Source of the DNA: DAHUZJ01 sp050743865
GTDB lineage: Bacteria; Actinomycetota; Acidimicrobiia; Acidimicrobiales; RAAP-2
NCBI GenBank assembly: GCA_050743865.1
Contig: JBOGGE010000097.1
Coordinates: 1 to 17,123 of the forward strand
Reading direction: 5' to 3'
DNA: 17,123 nucleotides
This document shows positions 1-7,180 of this stretch, piece after piece. Numbering within the stretch: the stretch's first letter is position 1; each line of letters opens with the position of its first letter. The notes under the pieces were generated by a model. The model saw nothing but the letters and a program-made list of their open reading frames with translations. It was not told where the DNA came from and searched no databases. Position numbers and translations under genes: made by a program.

Positions 1-471
1 TGCTCACCTGACAGGTGCCTTTCTCCGGGGGTCATGGCGTGTGTTGCAACCACCATTCTCCCTGGTGAAAGGCGCTTTGTCGCGGATGGCGAACCTATGT
101 TCGCGTCCTTACTCGCGGATCTCGGTCTGAACCGATACGGATCAGGCTCACCTCCAGCATCGGTCATCGCTCGGGGATTGCGGATATGGAGAGGACTGCC
201 AGGATCGGGCCACAAGCGTCGTGGCGAATGTGGAGCAGCCGCCGCGGGGTTCGAGGCTCGAAGTAGGAACCCCCTCCAGGCCGCAGGGCTCTCGTGGACA
301 GCTCTCCACGGCATCAATGCAGTTCAGCTGCCGCTGCGTGCCCCGGCTTCGTTGTTCCTCCGACACCGTCGGGCCCCAGCTGTCGCCCGTCGAGCGGGCG
401 GAGCGGATCCGGGCCATGCGACGACCGGCGACCGTGCTGCCCGCCACCCCGCTGACCCCCGCCGTGTCCGC
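1..471. other. left flank without a convincing gene
   Basis: No frame here gives a recognisable protein. Several frames are open, as expected in high-GC DNA, but they overlap one another and run antisense into the senB 3' end. An ATG on the minus strand at 35 opens a frame (MTPGERHLSGE...) that leaves the window at its left edge. It could be the start of a leftward gene, but too little is visible to judge. The strongest feature is the SOS-box palindrome at 90-103. A short palindrome, CACCTG-A-CAGGTG, lies at 5-17; it could be an operator half-site pair or chance. Confidence 0.5.
90..103. promoter_or_regulatory. LexA-type SOS box
   Basis: CGAACCTATGTTCG is a perfect CGAAC-N4-GTTCG inverted repeat. 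It differs by one central base from the Gram-positive SOS consensus CGAACATATGTTCG, and actinobacterial LexA boxes share the GAAC-N4-GTTC core. TANNNT hexamers overlap the box in both directions: TATGTT at 96-101 on plus and TAGGTT at 97-92 on minus. That is where a LexA-repressed -10 element would lie. The likeliest target is a leftward gene beginning near or beyond the left edge. Motif and spacing are seen; LexA binding is inferred. Confidence 0.55.
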
Positions 472-1530
472 TCAGGCGGCCGTCGGGTGGTCGCCGGGGG
501 ACCCCGGGCCGCCGGCGCGCTCTGCATTGGCATCGACCGCCGATGCCGGCCGTCGTGGCCCCAGCCCCCCGAGTAGCCGCTGCCAGGCGGCTCGCTCGCG
601 GTCGGGGCTCACCAGAGGCCGTAAGGCGGCGCACCGGCTCACCAGCTCGCCGTAGAGGTCCCGGTCGGCCTCGACCCGCACCAGCAGGTCGGCCAGTGCC
701 CGGGCGTCGCCGACCGGGACGTAGCCGGGGTAGTCCTCGCCGAGGATGCCGACAGTCCCGGGGATCTTGGTGGCGACGATCGGGACCCCGGCGGCCAGAG
801 CCTCCGAGACGGCGTTGGCGCCGCCCTCGTTGCGCGACGTGAGCAGGAGCAGGCGGCTGGCGGCCAGGGTTCGCAGCGCCTCGGTGCGTGAGAGCTCGCC
901 GAGCCACTCGTAGCGCGGGTTGGCTGCCCCCTCGCCCTCCGCCAGTCGGCCCAGGCGTTGGTCGAGCACGACTCCGGCGTGGCGCACCCGGACCGGCGAG
1001 CCGGGCGGGAGCCGGCGGGCCGCCCGGGCGGCGAGGAGGGGGTCCTTGATCCGGCGCAGGTTGGCCAGCAACACGACGTCGAAGGACCCGGTACCGGCGG
1101 GGGCCGTCCCGGGCGGCCGAGCGGACGACCCGGAGGCGGCGATGGCGGCGGTGGCCGACTGGAAGATCACCGACGCCCGGTGGCGCAGGTCGTCGGGGAG
1201 CTGGAGGAGGCCGAGCGGCTGCAGCACGACCAGGCGGTCGGCCATCTCGAGCACCGGCCGGTCGGCGTCGGTCAGCCCCGGGTACAGGTCGGTGCCGGTG
1301 AGGGCGAGGACCACCGGCGCCGCCGGGTGGTCATCCCGGAAGCGCCGCAGCGATCCTGCGCTGCGGCGGGCATGCAGGGCCACCAGCGCCTCGGCCGGCT
1401 GGCCCCGGTAGTCGTCAGCGAGCTCGACGGCGTGACCCAGGCCGCCCAGGATCGCCACCCATCGCTCGGCGGTGACGCCGTTGCCGTGGGCGCTTCCCGG
1501 CCGGCGCGGGGTGACCAGGCAGATGCGCAT
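472..1530 (-). CDS. senB: selenosugar synthase SenB (glycosyltransferase family)
   Basis: A 352-residue glycosyltransferase of the TIGR04348/SenB type. In the selenoneine pathway SenB joins selenophosphate to a UDP-sugar (UDP-GlcNAc) to form the 1-seleno-sugar used by SenA. It starts with MRICLVTPRR and then has HGNGVTAERW (15-24), the N-terminal acceptor-side motif typical of this family. LTGTDLY lies at 77-83. The GT-B nucleotide-sugar region is EGGANAVSEALAAGVPIVAT at 235-254. The C-terminus is Pro/Gly-rich and probably disordered. The ATG is fixed by a TGATG overlap with the senA stop (one shared base), so the two genes are probably translationally coupled. No cysteine nucleophile is obvious. 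Family is clear from motifs; the selenium-specific role rests mainly on its neighbours senA and senC. Confidence 0.88.
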   Translation of the reverse strand: MRICLVTPRRPGSAHGNGVTAERWVAILGGLGHAVELADDYRGQPAEALVALHARRSAGSLRRFRDDHPAAPVVLALTGTDLYPGLTDADRPVLEMADRLVVLQPLGLLQLPDDLRHRASVIFQSATAAIAASGSSARPPGTAPAGTGSFDVVLLANLRRIKDPLLAARAARRLPPGSPVRVRHAGVVLDQRLGRLAEGEGAANPRYEWLGELSRTEALRTLAASRLLLLTSRNEGGANAVSEALAAGVPIVATKIPGTVGILGEDYPGYVPVGDARALADLLVRVEADRDLYGELVSRCAALRPLVSPDRERAAWQRLLGGLGPRRPASAVDANAERAGGPGSPGDHPTAA

Positions 1531-2858
1531 CAGGTGGCGGCGACGGTCCGGAAGCCGGCGAACACGTCGCGCCGATCGGGGGTGAAGTAGTTGCGCAGCG
1601 TCGAGCGCACGAGCCGGCTCCGGGTGGCCCACGCACCGCCGCGCAGCACCTTGCGGCTGCCGAACCAGGGCCAGGAGTTGTCCCGGTAGGCGTCCTGCTC
1701 GAAGTTCGGGTACGGGAGGAACGTGGACGACGTCCACTCCCAGACGTTCCCTATCATCTGCCGGCAGCCGACGGGGCTGTCGCCCGCCGGGTAGGCGGCG
1801 ACGTCGGTGGTCCCCTGGTGGCGCCAGTCGAGGTTGGCGCGGTGGGCGGCGATCGGGTCGTCGCCCCAGGGAAAGCGGCGCCGGGCCGGTGCCAGCCGTC
1901 CCGAGCCGTCGGGCCGGCCGATCGCGGCGGCCTCCCACTCGGCCTCGGTCGGCAGGCGGCGGCCGGCCCAGCGGCAGTAGGCGACGGCCTCGTGCCAGCA
2001 GACGTGGCTGACCGGGCGGTGCGGTTCGAGGGGGAGCCAGGTGTCGAATTGGCGGCGTTGGAAGCCCCGAGGTCCCATCCGCCAGTATGCCGGCCCCTCG
2101 GCCGCCGCGCCCGCCCGCCAAGCCGAGCCTTCCTCGCCCCACAGCTCCGGTCGTCGGTAGCCGCCGTCTTCGACGAAGGCGGCATACTCGGCCTGCGTGA
2201 CCGGGGCGCGGGCGATGGCGAAGGGGGCGAGCTCGACGGGGTGCACCCACTTCTCATTGTCGTGCACGAACGCCTCGCCGCGGTCCGCCCCGACGGCGAA
2301 TTGCCCGCCGGGCACGGTGACGTCACCGGGCAGGGGCCCCTCCCGCCCGGCGGGCTGGAGGTCGATGCCAGGCAGCTCGGGCGGAGGGTACCCGAGCGTT
2401 TGACGGGTGTAGGTGAGCGCCTCGGTGTGCATGTCGTGGTGGTGCACCGCGTAGCGGGCGATATGGGCCAGCTGGGCGGTTGCCCGGGGCTGGCTCAGCC
2501 GGTCGAGCACCCTCGTGGTCACCTCGTCGACGTAGGTGCGGGTCTCGGCGACCGAGGGCAGTCTGAGCTGCCAGCGGGTGTCGTGCGGGATGGCCGCCGA
2601 GTCCCAGATCGCGTCCCCGTGCCCGATGATGGGCTGCTCGCCGAGGGCCCGGCGCAGCACGAAGCTCTCCTGGAACCAGGTGACGTGGCCGAGCTCCCAC
2701 AGGAGCGGGTTGATCGTGGGCAGGAGGGGTCCTCGCAGCTGCTCGTCGCTCAGCCCGGCGGACAGGTCGAGGAGCCTCCTGGACGCGTCGCTGACCCAGG
2801 CGGCCAGCTCCTCAGGGGTGACGCTGCCAGAAGTGCTCGGGGTGGTGGCGGTGGCCAT
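1530..2858 (-). CDS. senA: selenoneine synthase SenA (EgtB-like non-heme iron enzyme)
   Basis: A 442-residue EgtB-superfamily protein. The N-terminal DinB-like four-helix domain covers about 15-160 and the formylglycine-generating-enzyme-like (FGE-sulfatase) domain about 180-440. The iron-binding His triad is visible as H58 (ELGHVTWFQE) and H140/H144 (HHDMHTE). FGE-fold signatures are RLPTEAEWEAA (301-311), GNVWEWT (370-376), VLRGGAW (404-410) and a terminal AGFRTV. EgtB couples hercynine to gamma-glutamylcysteine; SenA homologues instead use a seleno-sugar to form the C-Se bond of selenoneine. Sequence alone does not separate the two with certainty, but the one-base overlap with senB and the divergent selenophosphate synthetase make SenA much the better call. 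The ATG at 2858 was chosen because the family alignment begins just after it; an AGAGAGAAGAAG purine run lies upstream. EgtD, needed for hercynine, is not in the window. Confidence 0.88.
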   Translation of the reverse strand: MATATTPSTSGSVTPEELAAWVSDASRRLLDLSAGLSDEQLRGPLLPTINPLLWELGHVTWFQESFVLRRALGEQPIIGHGDAIWDSAAIPHDTRWQLRLPSVAETRTYVDEVTTRVLDRLSQPRATAQLAHIARYAVHHHDMHTEALTYTRQTLGYPPPELPGIDLQPAGREGPLPGDVTVPGGQFAVGADRGEAFVHDNEKWVHPVELAPFAIARAPVTQAEYAAFVEDGGYRRPELWGEEGSAWRAGAAAEGPAYWRMGPRGFQRRQFDTWLPLEPHRPVSHVCWHEAVAYCRWAGRRLPTEAEWEAAAIGRPDGSGRLAPARRRFPWGDDPIAAHRANLDWRHQGTTDVAAYPAGDSPVGCRQMIGNVWEWTSSTFLPYPNFEQDAYRDNSWPWFGSRKVLRGGAWATRSRLVRSTLRNYFTPDRRDVFAGFRTVAAT

Positions 2859-2933
2859 GGTCGGCTTCTTCTCTCTTGGGCTGTGTGCGTATGCTGCTCC
2901 GAGGACGCGTATCGATGCAACGAGAGGACTTAC
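2859..2933. promoter_or_regulatory. divergent senA/senC promoter region
   Basis: These 75 bp separate the senA and senC start codons and must hold both promoters. On plus, TATGCT at 2890-2895 fits a TANNNT -10 element and would give a leader of about 30 nt carrying the senC ribosome-binding site. On minus no equally good hexamer is seen. GCGTAT occurs twice, at 2887-2892 and 2907-2912, exactly 20 bp apart; a regulator covering two helical turns could use such a pair. All assignments are inferred from sequence only. Confidence 0.45.
2922..2928 (+). promoter_or_regulatory. senC ribosome-binding site
   Basis: GAGAGGA lies five bases before the GTG at 2934. This supports that GTG as the start, upstream of the in-frame TGA, rather than any start after the TGA. 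Confidence 0.65.
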
Positions 2934-3968
2934 GTGGAGCCGAATTTGCCGCGCCTCACCCACTACAGCCACTGCGCCGGTTGAGCGGCCAAGCTCGCCC
3001 CGAGCGAGCTGGCGCAGGTCTTGCGCCACACGGCCGCATCGCATCCCGACCTTCTCGTCGGTACGGAGACCGGCGACGACGCCGCCGTGTGGCGGGTCAG
3101 TGCCACGCGCGCCCTGGTGGCGACCGTGGACTTCATCACGCCGGTCGTCGATGAGGCGCGGGTCTGGGGACGGGTGGCGGCCGTCAACTCGGTCTCCGAC
3201 GTCTACGCCATGGGCGGTCGACCGCTGTTCGCGCTCAACGTGGTGTCGTGGAACTCGTCCGAGCTGCCCACCAGCATGCTCGAAGAGGTCCTCGCCGGCG
3301 CCGCCGAGGTGGCTGCCGAGTGCGGGTACGTGACCGTCGGCGGGCACACGGTCGACGATCCCGAGCCGAAGTTCGGGTTGTCGGTGGTCGGCGAGGTCCA
3401 CCCCGATCGGTTGCTGCGCAACAGCGGCCTGCGCCCCGGCGACGACCTGGTGCTGACCAAGGCCATCGGCACCGGCGTCATCGCCACTGCGCTCAAGGGC
3501 GACGCAGCCCCTCCGGTGGCCGTGGACGCCATGGTCGCCTCGATGTGCCGGGTCAACGCCGAGGCGGCGGCCGCCGCGCTCGACGCGGGGGCGAAAGGGG
3601 CGACCGATGTCACCGGTTTCGGCCTGCTCGGCCACCTGGCCCAGATGGCCAAGGCGTCGGGGGTGGACGTGACCCTCGACGTCGACGCGGTGCCGCTGCT
3701 CGCCGGGGCCAGGGATCTCGCCGACGCCGGGCATGTCCCTGCGGGCAGCCGGCGTAACCTCGAGTGGGTGACCGAGATCCTCGATCCCGGGTCGGCCGGC
3801 CCGACGACGTGCCTGCTGCTGGCCGACGCCCAGACCTCCGGAGGGCTGCTGTTCGGCGCCGAGCGGCCGAAGGCCGAGGCGGCGGTGGCGAGGCTGCAGG
3901 CATCTGGCCACGACGCCGCGATCGTCGGACAGGCTCAGCCAGGCGGCGGGATGGTCCGGTTGGGGTGA
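2934..3968 (+). CDS. senC: selenophosphate synthetase SenC/SelD with UGA-encoded selenocysteine
   Basis: A 344-residue SelD-family enzyme (ATP + selenide + water to selenophosphate, AMP, phosphate) if the TGA at 2982-2984 is read as Sec. From the GTG the protein reads MEPNLPRLTHYSHCAG-U-AAKLAPSEL. This aligns without gaps to E. coli SelD RLTQYSHGAG-C17-GCK20, so Sec falls exactly at residue 17 and the catalytic lysine at K20. Later motifs are intact: GDDAAVW (47-53) and VDFITP (65-70) with metal-binding Asp, NSVSDVYAMGG (85-95), GGHTVDDPEPKFGLSVVG (136-153), TDVTGFGLLGH and QTSGGLLFG. The frame is identical on both sides of the TGA. A hairpin follows the TGA at once. Compared with E. coli, Gly14 is Cys (a CAGU motif) and Cys19 is Ala. 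A start after the TGA would lose the catalytic loop. It diverges from senA/senB and probably feeds SenB, and possibly Sec synthesis too. A broken gene is the alternative, but stop position and conservation argue against it. Confidence 0.9.
2985..3015 (+). promoter_or_regulatory. candidate bacterial SECIS hairpin
   Basis: Directly after the UGA, AGCTCGC (2992-2998) pairs perfectly with GCGAGCT (3004-3010) around the loop CCCGA. The stem extends as GCC (2988-2990) with GGC (3011-3013) past a bulged A2991, and GC (2985-2986) with GC (3014-3015) past a bulged G2987, for 12 pairs in all. The loop starts 15 nt after the UGA and holds a G at 3002, 18 nt after it. Bacterial SECIS elements sit at about this distance and usually present a loop G, though normally among the first loop bases, so the match is good but not canonical. 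Confidence 0.55.
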
Positions 3969-3997
3969 TCGGTACTGGGGGCGGCATCGCTGAAGAG

Positions 3998-5086
3998 ATG
4001 AACGCACCGGTCCCGGCTGGCATCGACCGGCACTACCGGAGGAGCATCGTCGCCGCCGGTGCCATCTTCGTCCTCGTCACCGTCGGTGGTCTCGTCTGGG
4101 CCAAATGGTGGCCCTACGCGCACAAGGTGGCGCACGTGCTGTCGTCGCACGCGCTCGGAGGCGCCTCCATCCTCACCGGGAAGGCCAAGGTACCTCCCCA
4201 GGTGTCGTGGCACGCGGCGTGGAGCTTCTCGGTGACCTACTTCGAGGCGATCTGGATCGCCCTCGTGGTGGCGCTGGTCATCGGCGCCGCCGCCGAGGCG
4301 TTCATCCCGGGGAGGTGGCTGGTGCGCCAGCTCAGCCGGGGCCCGCGACGCCTCGGCGGGGCGGCAGCCGGCGGGCTCGCTTCGCTGCCGTCAATGATGT
4401 GCACCTGCTGCACCGCGCCGCTCGCGGTAACGCTCCGTCGGCGTGGGGTACCCCCGTCGTCGGCGCTCGCCTACTGGGTGGGCAATCCGATGCTCAATCC
4501 AGTGGTGCTGGTGTTCCTCGCCGTGGTGCTGCCCTGGCAGTGGGTGGGGGTGCGGATCGCCGGCGGCCTCGTGCTCGTCTTCGTGGCCACCACCGTCGTC
4601 GCCCGCTTCGACCGTCGTCAGGCGGTCCAGCCCACCTGGTCCGAGGAGGAGGCCGAGGACGAGCCGTTCCGCTGGGCCGCCGCGTGGCGCCGCTTCGCAC
4701 GAGCACTGCTGCGGCTGGCGGCGACCCTGCTGCCGGAGTACCTGGTCGTCGTGATGCTCGTCGGGGGGCTGCGCGGGTGGCTCTTCCCCCTCGGGCACGG
4801 GGTAGCGAGCTGGGGGGCCATCGGGCTCTTGTTCTTCGCCGTCGCCGGGGCGTTGTTCGTCATCCCGACCGCCGGTGAGATCCCGATCATCCTCGGGCTG
4901 CTGGCGGCAGGCGTCGGCGTCGGGCCCGCCGGCGTGCTCGTCATCACCCTGCCCGCGCTCAGCCTTCCGTCGCTGGCGATGGTGAGCCGTTCGTTCTCCG
5001 TGCGGACCCTGACCGCGCTGGTCGGCGCCGTGATAATCGTCGGTGTCGCCGTCGGGTTCGTCCTGGAGGCTGTCGGCGCCGCCTGA
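3998..5086 (+). CDS. CTCC-motif permease, ArsP/DUF318 (UPF0718)-like
   Basis: A 362-residue integral membrane protein with about eight hydrophobic segments (roughly 17-35, 84-104, 122-145, 165-180, 184-202, 240-260, 270-325, 336-358). It has a charged cytoplasmic-type loop rich in Glu/Asp at 204-226. The motif SMMCTCCTAP (132-141, Cys135/137/138) followed by WVGNPMLNP (160-168) is typical of predicted permeases of the DUF318/ArsP_1 family. Characterised ArsP members export trivalent organoarsenicals through a cysteine site. It lies 29 bp after senC. A GTG at 3965 in the same frame overlaps the senC stop as GTGA and is an alternative start, which would make the pair translationally coupled. 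Thiol-rich pore motif and position suggest movement of a selenium species (selenide, selenol or seleno-sugar); that substrate is inference only. Confidence 0.75.
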   Translation: MNAPVPAGIDRHYRRSIVAAGAIFVLVTVGGLVWAKWWPYAHKVAHVLSSHALGGASILTGKAKVPPQVSWHAAWSFSVTYFEAIWIALVVALVIGAAAEAFIPGRWLVRQLSRGPRRLGGAAAGGLASLPSMMCTCCTAPLAVTLRRRGVPPSSALAYWVGNPMLNPVVLVFLAVVLPWQWVGVRIAGGLVLVFVATTVVARFDRRQAVQPTWSEEEAEDEPFRWAAAWRRFARALLRLAATLLPEYLVVVMLVGGLRGWLFPLGHGVASWGAIGLLFFAVAGALFVIPTAGEIPIILGLLAAGVGVGPAGVLVITLPALSLPSLAMVSRSFSVRTLTALVGAVIIVGVAVGFVLEAVGAA

Positions 5087-5535
5087 GCCGCGCTGTCACC
5101 AGAGGGTGCCTTCGAAGGTCGAGGACGAGCCCGGTCTCGGGTCGGGCGCGGCAGACGAGCACGCGGTCCTTGCCGGGGCCTCGAGCGGTGTCGTCCGATA
5201 CACGACGGTTCCAGAGAGGATCCCGGTCAAGCCGGCGGGGGACGTTCCGGTGCGACAGGACGAACGGGTGGTGACGCCGCAAGCTCCGGTCAGCTCGACC
5301 AGGCCGGTGTGCCGATCGTTCCAGGCCACGGTGATCCCGGTGCTGATGCGTGTGCTTCGAGCGCCCCAGTTGGCCCGTCGGTCTCACCGCGCTCGTCGCC
5401 GGCAAGCACGAGCTCGCCGACTGGCTCCGCATCGATCGTTACGAGCATCTCGTCGAGGTGCCGGCTTCACCCTGCTCTGCCGTCGGGGCTTCTCCGGCGA
5501 TGCCACCGATCCCCGGCCTCGGCAATGCCGGTCGC
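5087..5535. other. convergent intergenic region, no confident gene
   Basis: This 449-bp stretch lies between the 3' ends of the permease (plus) and the hexosaminidase (minus). A minus-strand frame of 77 codons (5096-5329, starting MAWNDRHTGLVEL) and a plus-strand stretch near 5374-5460 (reading LTALVAGKHELADWLRIDRYEHLVEV) look slightly protein-like, but neither has a recognisable family or ribosome-binding site, and they lie in different frames. The region may hold decayed coding sequence. No hairpin with a U-tract terminator is visible. Confidence 0.45.
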
Positions 5536-7164
5536 CTACGGTCGGGGCAGCGTGCGCCAGCGACGCGACTGGCCCGGCGTCGGACCCTCGAGCGGCCGGT
5601 AGTTCACGCCCAGCGCCGACAACCGCCCGAGGTGGCGTCGCAGGCGCGGCTCGAACGCGGCGTACGAGCGAGCGGCGCCGTCGGGCTCTGCCGGCGACCA
5701 CACCGTCTCGGCGAAGGCGCACAGGCGCGGGAACAACTGGTACTCCGCCTGCGCCGGCGTCGCTACGTACTCGGTCCACAGCTGGCACTGGGCACCGAGC
5801 ACGCGGTGGCGGTGCTCGTCGCTGAGCGCATCCGGCACCGGCTCGAACATGTAGACGCGCTCGACGGAGGTTGCCCCTCGGATGGCCAATGGCTCAGCCG
5901 GGTCGTCGGCGTGGGCCCAGTCGAGGTACACGGAGCACTCGGGCGCCATCACGACGTCGTGGCCGGAGCGGACCGCCGGTATCGCCGCTGCGCCGTTTCC
6001 GCGCCATGGGACGAGGATGGCGCCGGCTGGCGCGCCCTCGCGTGCGATCTCCTCCCAGCCGACGAGTTTCGTGCCGTGGCTCTCGAGGTGCGTGGCGATC
6101 CTTCCGGTGAACCACGACTGGAGCTGGCGCAGACGCGTGTACCCGTGGTCCGCCATGAGCGCACGGCCTCGCCGGCTCGCCTCCCACTCGGCGGTCGAGC
6201 ACTCGTCGCCGCCGATGTGGAAGTAACGCCCGCCGAACAGGTCGGCCACCTCGTCGATGACGTCGGTGCAGAACCGTACGGTCGGCTCCTCGAGGTTGAG
6301 CACATGTGGGGACACGCCCCATCGGGTGCCCACGCCGATCGGTCGATCGCTGTTGCCGAGCTCCGGGTAGGCGGCGATGGCGGCCGACATGTGCCCGGGC
6401 ATGTCGACCTCGGGCACCACCGTCACATGACGTTCGGCGGCATACGCCACCAGCTCCCGCAGATCCTCTCGGGAGTAGTAGCCGCCGTGGGGGATGCCGT
6501 CGAAGCGCTCCTCCGGTGCGTGTCCCGCAGGGGACTCCCTCCGCCACGCGCCGACCTCCACCAGGCGGGGGTAGCGCTCGACCGGCACCCGCCATCCCTG
6601 GTCGTCGGTGAGGTGCAGGTGCAGGACGTTGAGCTTGTGGAAGGCCACCAGGTCCACGAGCTTCAGCACGAAGTCCTTGGGCATGAAGTGGCGCGCCAGG
6701 TCGATCAGCAATCCTCGCCACTCGAAGCGCGGCCAGTCCTCGACCATGACGGGGTCGACGGCAACGATCGGTGACGGTTCCCGGGGGGCGGCCGGGGCGC
6801 GCCGCAGGGTGCGGTCCGGAAGGAGCTGCCGCAGCGTCTGGAGGCCGTAGAAGACGCCGATCGGGCTGTCACCGGTGACGACGATCTGCCCGTCGTGCGA
6901 CTCCAGCCGGTACGCGCCCGGCGGGCCGGAACCCCCGTCGCCGCGGCGTAGCTTGCCGACCGACAGGCGGAGCAGCGCCGGATTGTCGGGACCGACCAGT
7001 TCGACGCCGAATCCCGTGGCCGCCTCGAGCGCCCGCCGGAACCACCGCACCTCGGCCGCCAGGTCCGGGCCGGCGGCGATCGTGAGCGGACCGGCGATCT
7101 CGACCGGGCGACCGCTCCCCTCGGCCAGCCGGGCCGGGCGCGGGACAATCTGGGCTGCGCTCAT
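5536..7164 (-). CDS. beta-N-acetylhexosaminidase (GH20)
   Basis: A 542-residue glycoside hydrolase family 20 enzyme that removes terminal beta-GlcNAc/GalNAc from chitin oligomers, cell-wall fragments or glycans. The N-terminal GH20b-like domain covers about 1-140 (IVPRPARL at 6-13; GVFYGLQTLRQLL at 103-115). The catalytic barrel starts at FEWRGLLIDLARHF (147-160), followed by KLNVLHLHLTDDQGWR (177-192), PEVDMPGH (251-258) and HIGGDE (316-321) with the catalytic Asp320-Glu321 pair. Glu321 is the acid/base and Asp320 assists the substrate acetamido group. A late WTEY (463-466) fits the family. There is no signal peptide, so it looks cytoplasmic and would act on imported sugars. The start at 7164 was chosen because the family begins with IVPRP; a longer frame upstream is only the shadow of nagA. 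It is divergent from nagA with 15 bp between starts. Confidence 0.93.
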   Translation of the reverse strand: MSAAQIVPRPARLAEGSGRPVEIAGPLTIAAGPDLAAEVRWFRRALEAATGFGVELVGPDNPALLRLSVGKLRRGDGGSGPPGAYRLESHDGQIVVTGDSPIGVFYGLQTLRQLLPDRTLRRAPAAPREPSPIVAVDPVMVEDWPRFEWRGLLIDLARHFMPKDFVLKLVDLVAFHKLNVLHLHLTDDQGWRVPVERYPRLVEVGAWRRESPAGHAPEERFDGIPHGGYYSREDLRELVAYAAERHVTVVPEVDMPGHMSAAIAAYPELGNSDRPIGVGTRWGVSPHVLNLEEPTVRFCTDVIDEVADLFGGRYFHIGGDECSTAEWEASRRGRALMADHGYTRLRQLQSWFTGRIATHLESHGTKLVGWEEIAREGAPAGAILVPWRGNGAAAIPAVRSGHDVVMAPECSVYLDWAHADDPAEPLAIRGATSVERVYMFEPVPDALSDEHRHRVLGAQCQLWTEYVATPAQAEYQLFPRLCAFAETVWSPAEPDGAARSYAAFEPRLRRHLGRLSALGVNYRPLEGPTPGQSRRWRTLPRP

Positions 7165-7180
7165 GGCACGCTGGAAACTA
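7165..7180. promoter_or_regulatory. very short divergent hexosaminidase/nagA start region
   Basis: The two start codons are only 15 bp apart (7165-7179). On minus, TAGTTT (7180-7175) is a TANNNT hexamer 10 nt before the hexosaminidase ATG, which would give an almost leaderless message. On plus, GACAAT at 7144-7149, inside the hexosaminidase gene, is the best weak -10 for nagA. The promoters must therefore overlap the opposite coding sequence. Confidence 0.4.

Noticed and set aside
34..576. 180-codon plus-strand frame at the left edge
   Set aside because: No family resemblance, no ribosome-binding site, and it overlaps the senB 3' end.
1530..2858. EgtB of ergothioneine synthesis
   Set aside because: Neighbouring SenB-type glycosyltransferase and selenophosphate synthetase, and lack of egtA/egtC/egtD here, favour SenA.
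2982..2984. TGA in senC as a nonsense mutation (pseudogene)
   Set aside because: It lies exactly at the known Cys/Sec column, with intact frame and motifs on both sides and a hairpin after it. A random stop would rarely fall there.
1818..2984. Long plus-strand frame ending at the senC TGA
   Set aside because: Most of it is antisense to senA. Only its last 17 codons, from 2934, are real senC sequence.
3021..3968. Shorter selenophosphate synthetase starting after the TGA
   Set aside because: It would lack the catalytic Cys/Sec and K20 and has no good ribosome-binding site.
5350..6774. 474-codon plus-strand frame
   Set aside because: It is antisense to the GH20 gene, whose catalytic motifs are unambiguous.
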